64,000 nt of DNA from Arthrobacter sp. V1I7 (GTDB taxonomy: Bacteria > Actinomycetota > Actinomycetes > Actinomycetales > Micrococcaceae): contig NZ_JAUSYS010000001.1 of assembly GCF_030817015.1 (NCBI RefSeq), forward strand, positions 2,046,001-2,110,000, given 5' to 3'. Within the stretch, counting starts at the first letter, position 1, and each line of letters opens with the position of its first letter. A program made the translations under genes and the position numbers. The notes below the pieces were generated by a model. It was not told where the DNA came from. It worked only from the letters and a program-made list of their open reading frames with translations, and made no database searches. Of this stretch, positions 1 to 7,689 are shown piece after piece.

Positions 1-385
1 AATTGCGCAGCACCGCGAGGATCATGGCGTCCATGTCCTTCATGTCGACGGCGCCGCGGCCCCAGATCAGGCCGTCCTTGAGTTCGGCGCCGAAGGGGTC
101 CACGGACCACTGCTCGCGGAGTGCGGGAACCACGTCCAGATGCCCGTGGACCACGAGGGCACTGGCGGAAGGGTCCTCCCCCGCCATTCTGGTCACCACG
201 CTGGCCCGGCCGGGGGCGGACTCGAAGATTTCGGCGTCCAGCCCGACCTCGGTCATCAGCCCTGCCGTGTATTCGGCCGCCGCACGCTCCCCCGGACCTG
301 TTCCGTCGCCGTAGTTGGAGGTGTCGATCCGGATCAGTTCCTGGCAGATCCGAACAACTTCGTCCTCGGGCCGGATTTCAGTCAT
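1..385 (-). CDS. M20-family metallopeptidase, N-terminal part (gene runs off the window)
   Basis: Only the first 128 codons are present; the 3' end lies before base 1. The product is probably a cytoplasmic zinc-dependent M20 dipeptidase or deacylase. Visible motifs are LVVHGHLDVVP, which holds the first metal-binding His and Asp of the M20 fold, and GRGAVDMKD, which holds the bridging Asp of the binuclear zinc site. The ATG at 385 is followed by MTEIRPEDEVV and preceded by an AAGGAG-like ribosome binding site. M20 enzymes cleave many peptides and N-acyl amino acids, so the substrate cannot be named from this fragment. Confidence 0.9.
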   Translation of the reverse strand, partial: MTEIRPEDEVVRICQELIRIDTSNYGDGTGPGERAAAEYTAGLMTEVGLDAEIFESAPGRASVVTRMAGEDPSASALVVHGHLDVVPALREQWSVDPFGAELKDGLIWGRGAVDMKDMDAMILAVLRN

Positions 386-456
386 GGGGCACTCCTTGTG
401 GCGGGGGCTGATTGCTGGCTTCAGCCTACTCACAAGCCCCGACAAGCCCCGATTAT

Positions 457-483
457 TTGTTTCCGGAAACTTCATGCTAGAGT
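457..483 (+). promoter_or_regulatory. Possible promoter of tRNA-Leu, with a 12-bp palindrome
   Basis: TTGTTT at 457-462 and TAGAGT at 478-483 resemble -35 and -10 hexamers, although the 15-nt spacer is short. A perfect palindrome GTTTCCGGAAAC at 459-470 overlaps the -35-like element. The site lies about 66 nt upstream of the tRNA. This is weak evidence and is read from the sequence only. Confidence 0.25.
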
Positions 484-548
484 CTTTCTCGCTGCTTCGG
501 AGAAAAGCGAAACGCTGAAAGGCGGAAATCGTCTCCGAATTACCACCT

Positions 549-631
549 GCGCGGGTGGCGGAATGGCAGACGCGCTAGCTTGAGGTGCTAGTCCTCGAAA
601 GGGGGTGGGGGTTCAAGTCCCCCTCCGCGCA
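549..631 (+). tRNA. tRNA-Leu (anticodon GAG)
   Basis: The cloverleaf folds by eye. The acceptor stem pairs GCGCGGG (549-555) with TCCGCGC near the 3' end, closing with one G-U pair. A D-arm follows. The anticodon stem CTAGC/GCTAG closes a TTGAGGT loop, giving anticodon GAG for the CUC codon. A long class II variable arm and a T-arm GGGGG-TTCAAGT-CCCCC complete it. CCA is not encoded. The long variable arm agrees with leucine identity. A strong terminator follows at once. Confidence 0.95.
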
Positions 632-637
632 CAAGGG

Positions 638-674
638 AAAACCCCTAGAATCCAAGGATTCTAGGGGTTTTTTT
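638..674 (+). terminator. Rho-independent terminator of tRNA-Leu
   Basis: A perfect inverted repeat, AAAACCCCTAGAATCC and GGATTCTAGGGGTTTT, encloses an AA loop and ends in a run of seven T. It begins 6 nt after the tRNA. Confidence 0.93.
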
Positions 675-737
675 CTTTGTCCACCCACGCCGGGCGCTGA
701 AAGCGCCATCCGCCAGTCCAACCTCCGCGTAGTGGTG

Positions 738-1280
738 TCATGACCCACGTTCTACGTCCGGTGGATCTAGAGGGGCCCGGTCAGGACCACTCTCTCTCGT
801 TGCGCGGTGCCGTGCTCCCAGCATGGCGGCAGCTGCCACCAGAATCAGCAGGATAATTCCAGCGATGAATGCGGCCGTTGTCCCTATCCCGTACGACATG
901 GACTCCTCACCGGAACCAGCCAGCAAGTTGCCGCGCTGCACGTCAAGCCAAACGCTGATTGCCGACAGCACTACGATCAGAGGCAACTGAGGTAGTCCGA
1001 CCAAGAGAGACGAAGCAACCTTCAGCGGAATGCCAAGGCGGCGGCTGGCAAGGTAAGCCGTAAGGGGAGCTGCCAAAAGCATGGCGACCAACCAACCGGG
1101 CGGGACCGCTTCAGTCGTCGATGGGTTGCGCAGCACAACCGGAATGAATACCAGCACGGTGGCAGCCGCGGAGGTCGCGGCCAGCCAAGCGACACGGCTG
1201 GCGGACCCCTTCCTGGTCGAGCGATGATCAGCGGCAAAAGTGTTCATAACGGGTCCATCCTGACTCTGTAAGTTCCACAT
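738..1280 (-). CDS. Hypothetical multi-pass membrane protein
   Basis: This 180-residue protein is not assigned to a family. After a polar N-terminus it has about four hydrophobic segments, starting near AATSAAATVLVFIPVV, WLVAMLLAAPLTAYLA, VGLPQLPLIVVLSAISVWL and TAAFIAGIILLILVAAAAML. It ends in a charged Arg/Asp-rich tail. The start is uncertain: ATG at 1280 or ATG at 1247, and neither has a well-spaced ribosome binding site. It is divergent from the antiporter gene, so both may share the intergenic promoter region. No function can be given. Confidence 0.6.
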   Translation of the reverse strand: MWNLQSQDGPVMNTFAADHRSTRKGSASRVAWLAATSAAATVLVFIPVVLRNPSTTEAVPPGWLVAMLLAAPLTAYLASRRLGIPLKVASSLLVGLPQLPLIVVLSAISVWLDVQRGNLLAGSGEESMSYGIGTTAAFIAGIILLILVAAAAMLGARHRATRESGPDRAPLDPPDVERGS

Positions 1281-1423
1281 TCTCCGCGACGAGTCCTCGG
1301 AGGAACCGTGACATACCGCCTAGCGGCATCTTGGGGTTGGCTGTTATGGCGCCAACACCAATGACAGCGGTAGCTTTGGAACGCTCTTTCTTCGAAACAG
1401 CCGAGGTACCGGAGGTACCGCTG

Positions 1424-2668
1424 ATGGATGGCTTGCCCACGTCGTTGGTTCTGATCGCCTTGCTGGCTGTAGCAGCGCCCCTTGCAGCCCGCTTCCTTGA
1501 TCGTCTGGTCAAGGTGCCTATCGTGGTGTTCGAGATTGTCCTCGGAATCATGCTCGGCCCCAGGCTGTTGGGGTGGATTCAGCCCGCCGACTTCACGGAT
1601 ACATTGGCCCAATTCGGGCTGGCCATGCTCTTCTTCGTTGCCGGCAACGAGATTGATTTCGCCGTAATCCGCGGCCGGCCCGTAAAGCGTGCATTCGCTG
1701 GCTGGGTCATCTCGTTGGCGGCTGGCATCGGCGCTGGCCTTGTCCTCGCCCCGACACCGGCGGCCGCTGTGATCATTGGCGTCGCCTTGTGTTCCACGGC
1801 TCTGGGCGCGCTGCTGCCGATCCTTCGCGACGCCGGCGAATCGAAATCCCCGCTCGGTATCGCGGTGACCGCACTGGGGGCTGTTGGGGAGTTTGGGCCT
1901 CTGGTTGCGATCTCGCTGTTCTTTAGTGGCAGGCAATTGGGGCCGGCTACAGGAGTACTTCTCGGGTTTGTTCTCCTGACCGGGCTGGCGGTTTATCTGG
2001 CCTCGCGCGCACGGCACACACTGCTCCACTCCCAGGTCACCAGGACACTCCACACCAGCGGCCAGTTCGCCATCCGGTCCATCATGCTCATCCTGACCGT
2101 ACTCGTTGTACTCAGCATGGTTCTGGGACTCGACATGCTGCTGGGTGCATTCGCCGCCGGAGTCCTCTGGAAGGTTGCAATCGCGCGCGCCCCCAAACAG
2201 GACCGGAAGGTCATCGAGATGAAAATCGATGCCATCGCATTCGGATTCCTCGTTCCGATCTTCTTTATCGACACCGGCATAGACTTCGACCTTCGCGCGC
2301 TCACCGCCAGCCCGGCCGCTCTCGCACTGGTCCCCCTGTTCCTGTTCCTCCTGCTCATCATCCGCGGTCTGCCGTCGTTGCTCGCAGCTCCCCCCAACGC
2401 CACCCCTGCGGACAAACGTGCCATCATACTGTTTGGTGCAACAGGATTGCCGATTATCGTGGCCGTAACAGCCATTGGCCGGGACGAGGGGCTTATCTCA
2501 AGCGGAATCTCGTCTGCACTCGTTGGAGCAGGAATGCTCTCGGTACTCATGTTTCCGTTGCTCGCACTTGGTCAGCACCAACGCAGACCGTCGGGACGCC
2601 TACGCGGCACAAAGAAATCCGGTAGGAGACCGGACCAGGCCGACGTCCCTGGGGAAGCACCAAAGTGA
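1424..2668 (+). CDS. Cation:proton antiporter, CPA2/KefB-like membrane domain
   Basis: The product is a 414-residue integral membrane protein with about 12 hydrophobic helices. It resembles the Na+/H+ exchanger domain of CPA2 antiporters, which swap Na+ or K+ for H+ across the cytoplasmic membrane. Early landmarks are KVPIVVFEIVLGIMLGPRLLG and LAMLFFVAGNEIDF; VFEIVLGIMLGP is the usual first-helix signature. There is no C-terminal TrkA-N domain, so KefC-type gating by a nucleotide is not expected. I chose ATG 1424 because GGAGG lies 8 nt upstream; an in-frame TTG at 1331 would add 31 weak residues. Ion specificity is unknown. Confidence 0.82.
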   Translation: MDGLPTSLVLIALLAVAAPLAARFLDRLVKVPIVVFEIVLGIMLGPRLLGWIQPADFTDTLAQFGLAMLFFVAGNEIDFAVIRGRPVKRAFAGWVISLAAGIGAGLVLAPTPAAAVIIGVALCSTALGALLPILRDAGESKSPLGIAVTALGAVGEFGPLVAISLFFSGRQLGPATGVLLGFVLLTGLAVYLASRARHTLLHSQVTRTLHTSGQFAIRSIMLILTVLVVLSMVLGLDMLLGAFAAGVLWKVAIARAPKQDRKVIEMKIDAIAFGFLVPIFFIDTGIDFDLRALTASPAALALVPLFLFLLLIIRGLPSLLAAPPNATPADKRAIILFGATGLPIIVAVTAIGRDEGLISSGISSALVGAGMLSVLMFPLLALGQHQRRPSGRLRGTKKSGRRPDQADVPGEAPK

Positions 2669-2772
2669 ATGTCGGTAATCCGAAACGCAGGTACCGCGGT
2701 GTCCTGAAGATTCCAAGTGACTTCCGATGGCCAGGACGTAGGGGCAATGAGGCGGTTTTGGGCCGCTTTCAG

Positions 2773-3234
2773 TTATGCCAGGCGGCTGCGGACTATCTCG
2801 CTGACGGTCTTGCCGTCGAAGCGGCCCGCCACTTTGGCGGTGACGGGTTTCATCACGAGGCCGATGGAGCGCATCGACAGCTCCTGGCCATCGGCTTTCA
2901 ACCCCGTGACCGCCTCGTCAACGATCGCTTCGACTTCCTCGCGCGTCAGTGCCTTCGGCAGGTACGCCTCGATGATCTCAGCTTCGGCGACTTCAGCCGA
3001 GGCACGGTCTGCCTCCCCCGCCTCGGTGTAGATGCGGGCGGTATCGCGGCGCTTGGCCGCCTCCTTCTGCAGCAGCGAGGTCACCTGGGCGTCATCCAGC
3101 TCGACCGGCGTCTTGCCGGACTTCTCGCGGGTGCTGATCTCGCCCAGGACGTTGCGGACCGTCGTCAGCGCGGTCTTGTTGCCGGCCTTCATGTGGGCGA
3201 CGACGTCTTCTTTCAGACGCTCTTTCAGTGACAT
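2773..3234 (-). CDS. GatB/YqeY domain protein
   Basis: A 153-residue cytoplasmic protein that is a stand-alone version of the tail domain of the GatB subunit of Glu-tRNA(Gln) amidotransferase. Recognisable features are the SLKERLKEDVVAHMKAGNK opening, an alpha-helical charged middle, and a C-terminal MKPVTAKVAGRFDGKTVSEI stretch typical of YqeY. The ATG at 3234 has GAGGA about 7 nt upstream; a longer in-frame extension to 3270 is not needed. Its cellular role is not settled in the family, though a tRNA-related role is assumed. It is convergent with the antiporter gene. Confidence 0.9.
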   Translation of the reverse strand: MSLKERLKEDVVAHMKAGNKTALTTVRNVLGEISTREKSGKTPVELDDAQVTSLLQKEAAKRRDTARIYTEAGEADRASAEVAEAEIIEAYLPKALTREEVEAIVDEAVTGLKADGQELSMRSIGLVMKPVTAKVAGRFDGKTVSEIVRSRLA

Positions 3235-3512
3235 GGTGTTCCTCGTTTCATTGAGACGAACGGTGCTCAAGCAGACCGGCTCCTGCCGCTACGGTCGCGG
3301 CGCGGAGATGGACTGCCTGTCCCTCTCCTCCATCATGCAGCAAAACAAGGTAGTGCCTGTCCATCGAGGTGAGTCGCCCCATGAAGGCGGGAAGGTCCCG
3401 CTGTCGGCGCCGACGGGAGCTTCTTCCGTGGTCGGTCCTGCCGGACCGGTCACTAACAACGGCGGCTGTCAGTGACCGCGGGCTGCGCGGAACCGCAGGC
3501 CCAGGGAAGTGG
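3235..3512. other. Intergenic region between malQ and the YqeY gene, with an inverted repeat
   Basis: No supported gene is present. CGGTCACT (3447-3454) and AGTGACCG (3471-3478) form an 8-bp inverted repeat with a 16-nt spacer. CGGTCC-TGCC-GGACCG lies just before it. Either could be a malQ-distal hairpin on the minus strand, but there is no T-run. Confidence 0.35.
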
Positions 3513-5711
3513 CTACTCGATGGACGGAGTCTTCCCAGCGGGGGCTCCCGCGTGCAGTGCCGTGCGGACAGTGCGGGCCAGGGAACAGAACCCCGGATGG
3601 TTTGGCAGTTCGTCGAGCAGCACCGGGCCAGTGGGTCCGGCCAGCGGTATGCACCAGTTCGGGTACTGCAGGTTGCCGGTTCCGGGCTGGTTTTGCGTGC
3701 GGGTTTCGCCCACCGCATCCACCAGCGCCACGCCCAGCAGCGACGACGGCGTCAGTGCGGTGAAGGCGTACAGGGCCTCAACTGTCGCCGGCACGTCCCG
3801 CGCCGTGTCCGGGGATCCGGCAGCCGGCAGGAGCCCGCGGTCCCGGACGACGGCCAGCACTGCCTCCTGCTCGGCGGCGGCTTCGGCGTGTTCCTCGTCG
3901 ACCGGACGCTGCAGCAGCCCCAAGGACTCGCGTAGGGTGACGTGTTCGCCGGCCAGGTAGCCCGCTGTCGGCGGCAGATCGTGGGTGTTGACGCTGGTCA
4001 GGCACTGTTGGCGGTACCTTTCCGGCGGGATCGGCCCGTCCGCGTCGTGCTCAAACCAGAGGATCGACGTGCCGAAGATCCCGCGTTCGGCCAGATAGTC
4101 CCGGACCCAAGGCTCGAATACGCCCAGGTCCTCACCGATCACAATCGCCCCCGCACGCTGTGCCTCCAGGGCCAGGATGCCGATCAGCGCCTCGTGGTCG
4201 TAGTAGACGTAGGTGCCCTGCTCCGGCCCCGCCCCTGCAGGAATCCACCAGAGCCGGAACAGGCCCAGGATGTGGTCCACCCGGATCCCGCCGGCGTGGC
4301 GCAGCACGGTGCGGAGCATGTCCCGGTAGGCGGCGTAGCCGGACTCGGCGAGCCGGCCCGGGTGCCAGGGCGGCTGGGTCCAGTCCTGCCCCTGCTGGTT
4401 GAACACGTCCGGGGGCGCGCCGACGGTGACGTCCCGTGCCAGCACTCCGGCAAGGGACCAGGCGTCGGCTCCGCCCCGTTTCACGCCCACGGCAAGATCG
4501 TGGATGACGCCGATTTCCATGCCCGATTCCCTGGCCGAGCCCTGCGCCGCTTCCAGCTGCCGGTCGCAGCACCACTGCAGCCAGCGGTGGAAGTCGATCC
4601 TGTCCGCAAGCAGTGCCCGTTGCTCGGTGCAGTACGCGGTATCCGGTGCGGACGCCGCCGTCGTCCATTCTGGAGCCCCCGGAGGCAGCTCCTCGGCCAG
4701 TGCGCACCAGAGCGCGAAGTCGTCGAGTCCCTGTCCCTGTTCGGCGCAGAAGTCCGTGAACGAGCGTGTACGGTCGGGTCCGCGCGGCACCGCGAAGACG
4801 AGCTCAAGGGCGGCCAGTTTCGCGGCGTAGCTCGAGTTCCGGTCCAGCAAACCGGCTGAGCTGTTGGCGGAGCGCTGTTGTTCGGCCAGTTGCTGGACTT
4901 CTGCCCGGCCGGCAGGATCCAGGTAGCCGAATTCGGGGATCTCCTCCACCCGGAGGTAGAGCGGGTTAACGAAGCGTCGCGTGGTGGGCAGATACGGAGA
5001 GTCCTCGACCGGAGGCCGCGGCTCGGCGGCATGCAGCGGGTTGACCAGCACAAAGCCCGCGCCCTCCTGCCCGGAGACGGTGGCAAGGTCGGCAAGGTCG
5101 GCAAGGTCGCCGATTCCCCAGGACCGGGCGGAACGAACGGAATACAGCTGCGCCGTCAGCCCCCAGTTCCGTCGTCCCGCGAGCGCCTCGGTGGTGCCCA
5201 GCCGCCGCGGCGTGACCACGAGCGGGCATCGGGCGGGGGCGCCTTCGGCGTCCGCGAACAGAGTGTGCCAGCCAAGGGGAAGGTCAGCCGGGGTCGCAAA
5301 GGTCGCGCGGCCCGTCAGTACGCCGTCGACGTCGACGGGCTGGTCCCAGTTATCCCGCTGGGCGGCCTCGTGCCGGCTGCCGTCCTCGGCCTCAATCCAG
5401 ACGCGAACCTGACGTCCGTGGGGAACGTGGACGTTGACGAGCGTTTCCTGCCCTTGGCGTCCGACGACGACCGGCGGCAGCAGGCGCCGCCACGGTCCCA
5501 GCCGGGTCTCGTGCAGCGATCGCTGCATCTCGTCCGGTCCCCCGGCCGGAACGCCCAGCGCGGTCAGGACACCGCGCAGGGTACCGTCAGGGACCGAGCG
5601 CTCGGCGCCGTCCCAGCCTCGGAACATCGTTCCGACTCCGTGGGCTGCCGCGAGCTCCCGCAGCAGCCCGCTTCCGATGTCCGTGTTCCCCTGCTCCGTA
5701 GCGTCCGCCAT
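3513..5711 (-). CDS. malQ: 4-alpha-glucanotransferase (amylomaltase)
   Basis: This 732-residue GH77 enzyme moves maltosyl or longer glucan units between 1,4-alpha-glucans in the cytoplasm, supporting maltodextrin and glycogen turnover. The catalytic core is readable: GGIRVDHILGLFRLW carries the nucleophile Asp, VIGEDLGVF the acid/base Glu, and TSVNTHDLPPTAGYLAG the stabilising Asp. About 140 N-terminal residues precede the barrel, as in longer actinobacterial MalQ proteins. A 9-bp micro-repeat at about 5094-5111 encodes the DLADLADLA stretch. glgA and glgC lie about 11 kb away. The hemerythrin gene starts just upstream on the same strand. Confidence 0.95.
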   Translation of the reverse strand: MADATEQGNTDIGSGLLRELAAAHGVGTMFRGWDGAERSVPDGTLRGVLTALGVPAGGPDEMQRSLHETRLGPWRRLLPPVVVGRQGQETLVNVHVPHGRQVRVWIEAEDGSRHEAAQRDNWDQPVDVDGVLTGRATFATPADLPLGWHTLFADAEGAPARCPLVVTPRRLGTTEALAGRRNWGLTAQLYSVRSARSWGIGDLADLADLATVSGQEGAGFVLVNPLHAAEPRPPVEDSPYLPTTRRFVNPLYLRVEEIPEFGYLDPAGRAEVQQLAEQQRSANSSAGLLDRNSSYAAKLAALELVFAVPRGPDRTRSFTDFCAEQGQGLDDFALWCALAEELPPGAPEWTTAASAPDTAYCTEQRALLADRIDFHRWLQWCCDRQLEAAQGSARESGMEIGVIHDLAVGVKRGGADAWSLAGVLARDVTVGAPPDVFNQQGQDWTQPPWHPGRLAESGYAAYRDMLRTVLRHAGGIRVDHILGLFRLWWIPAGAGPEQGTYVYYDHEALIGILALEAQRAGAIVIGEDLGVFEPWVRDYLAERGIFGTSILWFEHDADGPIPPERYRQQCLTSVNTHDLPPTAGYLAGEHVTLRESLGLLQRPVDEEHAEAAAEQEAVLAVVRDRGLLPAAGSPDTARDVPATVEALYAFTALTPSSLLGVALVDAVGETRTQNQPGTGNLQYPNWCIPLAGPTGPVLLDELPNHPGFCSLARTVRTALHAGAPAGKTPSIE

Positions 5712-5720
5712 GGGGACACT

Positions 5721-6353
5721 CTAGACGCTGCCCCCGAGTCCGGGGCGTGCCCTGTGCACATGGGCTTCCCCGACGAGTTCGGAAAGGCCTTCCACAGCCC
5801 GGGCCAGCGACGGCCCGGGGGATGCCACGATGAGCGGCAGCAGGAGCCGGTTCTCCTTGTCCAGGTGCACGGCAAAGACATTCCGGATGGCACCGGCCGC
5901 CACCGCGGCATCGACCCCGCTGGCCCCGCGCAATTCCTCGATGAGGCCCACGAGGGCCTGATGCTCCGCCAGCAGGGCCGCCACCAGCAGCCGACCCTCC
6001 GGCGCGCGCCCGGCACCACCGTAGACGGGCCCTTCTTCGGCGAGCGCATGCGGGAGCAATTCGGTTTCGCACCATTCCAGCAGCACCCCATGGGCGTCGT
6101 GCTCGGTCACCGCCTCCCCCGTCTTGACTGCTTGGGTCAGCGTCGAGACCAGGGCGTCGAGCCGCTTGAGCATGCTGCCATGGTGCGTCGCCACGGCCTC
6201 CAGCGCCGCGGCCTCCTCGCCGGCGTCTTTGACCGCCGCGTTCCCGGACTCCGTGTTGACTGGCTCCGTGTTGACTGGCTCCGTGTTGACTGGCTCCGTG
6301 TTGACTGGCTCCGTATTTTGCGGCCCGGTGTTTAGCGGCTCAGACCCGTCCAT
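5721..6353 (-). CDS. Hemerythrin HHE-domain protein with a pentapeptide-repeat N-terminus
   Basis: This 210-residue protein is predicted to be cytoplasmic. Residues about 50-190 form a four-helix HHE bundle with spaced His/Glu ligands: VATHHGSMLKR, ETELLPHALAEEGPVY, LLAEHQALVGLIEEL and VFAVHLDKENRLLLPLI. Such domains bind a diiron centre and sense or buffer O2, NO or iron. The N-terminus is low-complexity, with tandem NTEPV units coded by 15-bp repeats. I chose ATG 6353 because GGGAGG lies 7 nt upstream, rather than the upstream in-frame start at 6383. The promoter region is shared with the divergent DksA-like gene and carries a DosR-box-like dyad. Confidence 0.85.
   Translation of the reverse strand: MDGSEPLNTGPQNTEPVNTEPVNTEPVNTEPVNTESGNAAVKDAGEEAAALEAVATHHGSMLKRLDALVSTLTQAVKTGEAVTEHDAHGVLLEWCETELLPHALAEEGPVYGGAGRAPEGRLLVAALLAEHQALVGLIEELRGASGVDAAVAAGAIRNVFAVHLDKENRLLLPLIVASPGPSLARAVEGLSELVGEAHVHRARPGLGGSV
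6251..6310. repeat. 15-bp in-frame tandem repeat (4 units) in the hemerythrin gene
   Basis: The unit CCGTGTTGACTGGCT occurs four times without change, and a degenerate fifth copy follows. On the coding (minus) strand it encodes repeats of NTEPV. The identity of the copies at the nucleotide level suggests recent slippage expansion. Confidence 0.92.
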
Positions 6354-6445
6354 GTGGCTGCCTCCCTGATCTGAACGCGGCACAGCATCGGTCTGCGCAC
6401 ACCTGCTGGTTTCCCCACTGTACGGCCGGACGGTCCGTGGCGGAC

Positions 6446-6459
6446 GGGCCTTTCGGCCC
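6446..6459. promoter_or_regulatory. DosR-box-like dyad between the hemerythrin and DksA-like genes
   Basis: GGGCCTTTCGGCCC fits the dyad skeleton GGGNC-N4-GNCCC of the DosR/DevR box (core GGGACTWWAGTCCC, recalled from mycobacteria). It sits about 92 nt from each divergent start codon. Assignment to a DevR-type regulator is inference. Confidence 0.35.
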
Positions 6460-6550
6460 GACTTCAGTCTGCTGACGTCCTCTCCGGTCCTGTCCGCTTT
6501 CGACCTGCGCTTTCGACGAAGTCAGGAGTTCCGCGCTAGCCTTGCAGCCT

Positions 6551-6904
6551 ATGGTCGACGTCGAACGGTTCCGGATACTCCTCGATGAGGAGCGCCTCCG
6601 GAAACTGGCCCTTCTTCCTGCGCTCCGGCGGGACATCACTTCGGTGAACGCCGCCCGGCAGGATTCCAACGTGGATGATGAACACGATCCGGAGGGGGTA
6701 ACGATCGCGTTCGAACTCTCCCAGGCCTCGGCCCTGCTGCAGCAGAGCACGGCGGGGCTGGCCCAAATCGACGCTGCCCTGGCACGCATCGATGCCGGCC
6801 ATTTTGGCATCTGCGAGGTCTGCGGGGAAGAGATCGCCGAGGGACGCCTGGAGGCCAGGCCCTGGACCGCGTACTGCATCGGGCACAGCTCGGGAACAGC
6901 ATGA
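6551..6904 (+). CDS. DksA/TraR-family C4-type zinc finger protein
   Basis: A 117-residue protein with an N-terminal helical region (QSTAGLAQIDAALARIDAGHFG) and a C-terminal zinc-finger-like motif ICEVCGEEI...AYCIGH. The spacing is C-x2-C-x17-C-x2-H, so the usual last Cys is a His. DksA-type proteins bind the RNA polymerase secondary channel and adjust transcription; some actinobacterial members act without ppGpp. The start is ATG 6551, or possibly TTG 6542, which is better spaced from AGGAG at 6524-6528. The stop overlaps the next gene by 4 nt, so the two are probably translated together. Confidence 0.85.
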   Translation: MVDVERFRILLDEERLRKLALLPALRRDITSVNAARQDSNVDDEHDPEGVTIAFELSQASALLQQSTAGLAQIDAALARIDAGHFGICEVCGEEIAEGRLEARPWTAYCIGHSSGTA

Positions 6905-7680
6905 CCAATCCCCTCGGGGAGAACCTTGCCGGAACCTGGTGGGACCGGATCATTGCCGGCTTCAGCCAGTCGCCCCTCCCGCACGTCACCGGCACCGAGC
7001 TCGGAATGGTGATGCTCCTGGCGGTCGCCCTGTCGCTGCCCCGCGCCACCTGGCGTTACTTCGGCCTGCTGGCCACCGTGACCCACGAACTGGGCCACGC
7101 CTTCGCGGCCCTTCTGGCCGGCCAGCGTCTCGGCGGTATCCGCTTGCGCCTGGACCACTCGGGCACCACGACGACGTACGGCCGGGGCCGGCCCGCCGCG
7201 GCCTGGGTCACGTTCTGGGGTTATCCAGTGCCGGCCGTCGTCGGGGCAGCCATGGTCTGGTGCGGGTTCAACGGTTGGGGGCCGGCGGCGATGTCGGTCG
7301 GGACTCTGCTGTTACTGGCATCGTTCGTGTTCATCCGCAACGGGGTGGGGCTGCTGATCACCGCGGCCGCCGTGCTGGCCGCGGCGCTCCTCGTACTGTT
7401 CGTGCCGTCGGACTTCACCGGTCATGTGATGATCGTGCTCGGCCTCGCCCTGCTGGTGGCTGCCGTCCGGGACCTCGCAAAGCTGGCGAACGTCCATCTG
7501 CGGCGACGGGACAGATTGTCGTCGTCGGACGCCTATCTGCTCTTCCGTGCCACGTCAATTCCCGCCGTCGTCTGGCTCGTGCTCTTCGCCGCCGTGGTGG
7601 CGGGCGCGTGGTGGTTTGCGTGGCAGCCGATGGCGCAGGTCCTCGCCGCACTGCTGGGTCCCGGCGTTCCGGCGTCATAG
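6901..7680 (+). CDS. M50-family intramembrane metallopeptidase-like protein
   Basis: A 259-residue multi-pass membrane protein. THELGHAFAALLAG at residues 61-74 holds the HExxH zinc motif (His62, Glu63, His66) of M50 site-2 proteases. At least five hydrophobic segments surround it. There is no PDZ domain, so it belongs to the short M50B-like group whose substrates are mostly unknown. It overlaps the DksA-like gene by ATGA, which suggests a linked stress-response role, but no substrate is visible. Confidence 0.85.
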   Translation: MTNPLGENLAGTWWDRIIAGFSQSPLPHVTGTELGMVMLLAVALSLPRATWRYFGLLATVTHELGHAFAALLAGQRLGGIRLRLDHSGTTTTYGRGRPAAAWVTFWGYPVPAVVGAAMVWCGFNGWGPAAMSVGTLLLLASFVFIRNGVGLLITAAAVLAAALLVLFVPSDFTGHVMIVLGLALLVAAVRDLAKLANVHLRRRDRLSSSDAYLLFRATSIPAVVWLVLFAAVVAGAWWFAWQPMAQVLAALLGPGVPAS

Positions 7681-7689
7681 GCTGGGACC

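Noticed and set aside
549..631. Integration site of a mobile element in tRNA-Leu
   Set aside because: No integrase, direct repeat of the tRNA 3' end or change of gene content is seen nearby.
3433..3446. DosR-like box GGTCCTGCCGGACC upstream of the YqeY gene
   Set aside because: The arm order does not match the GGGNC skeleton and the gene has no link to a dormancy regulon.
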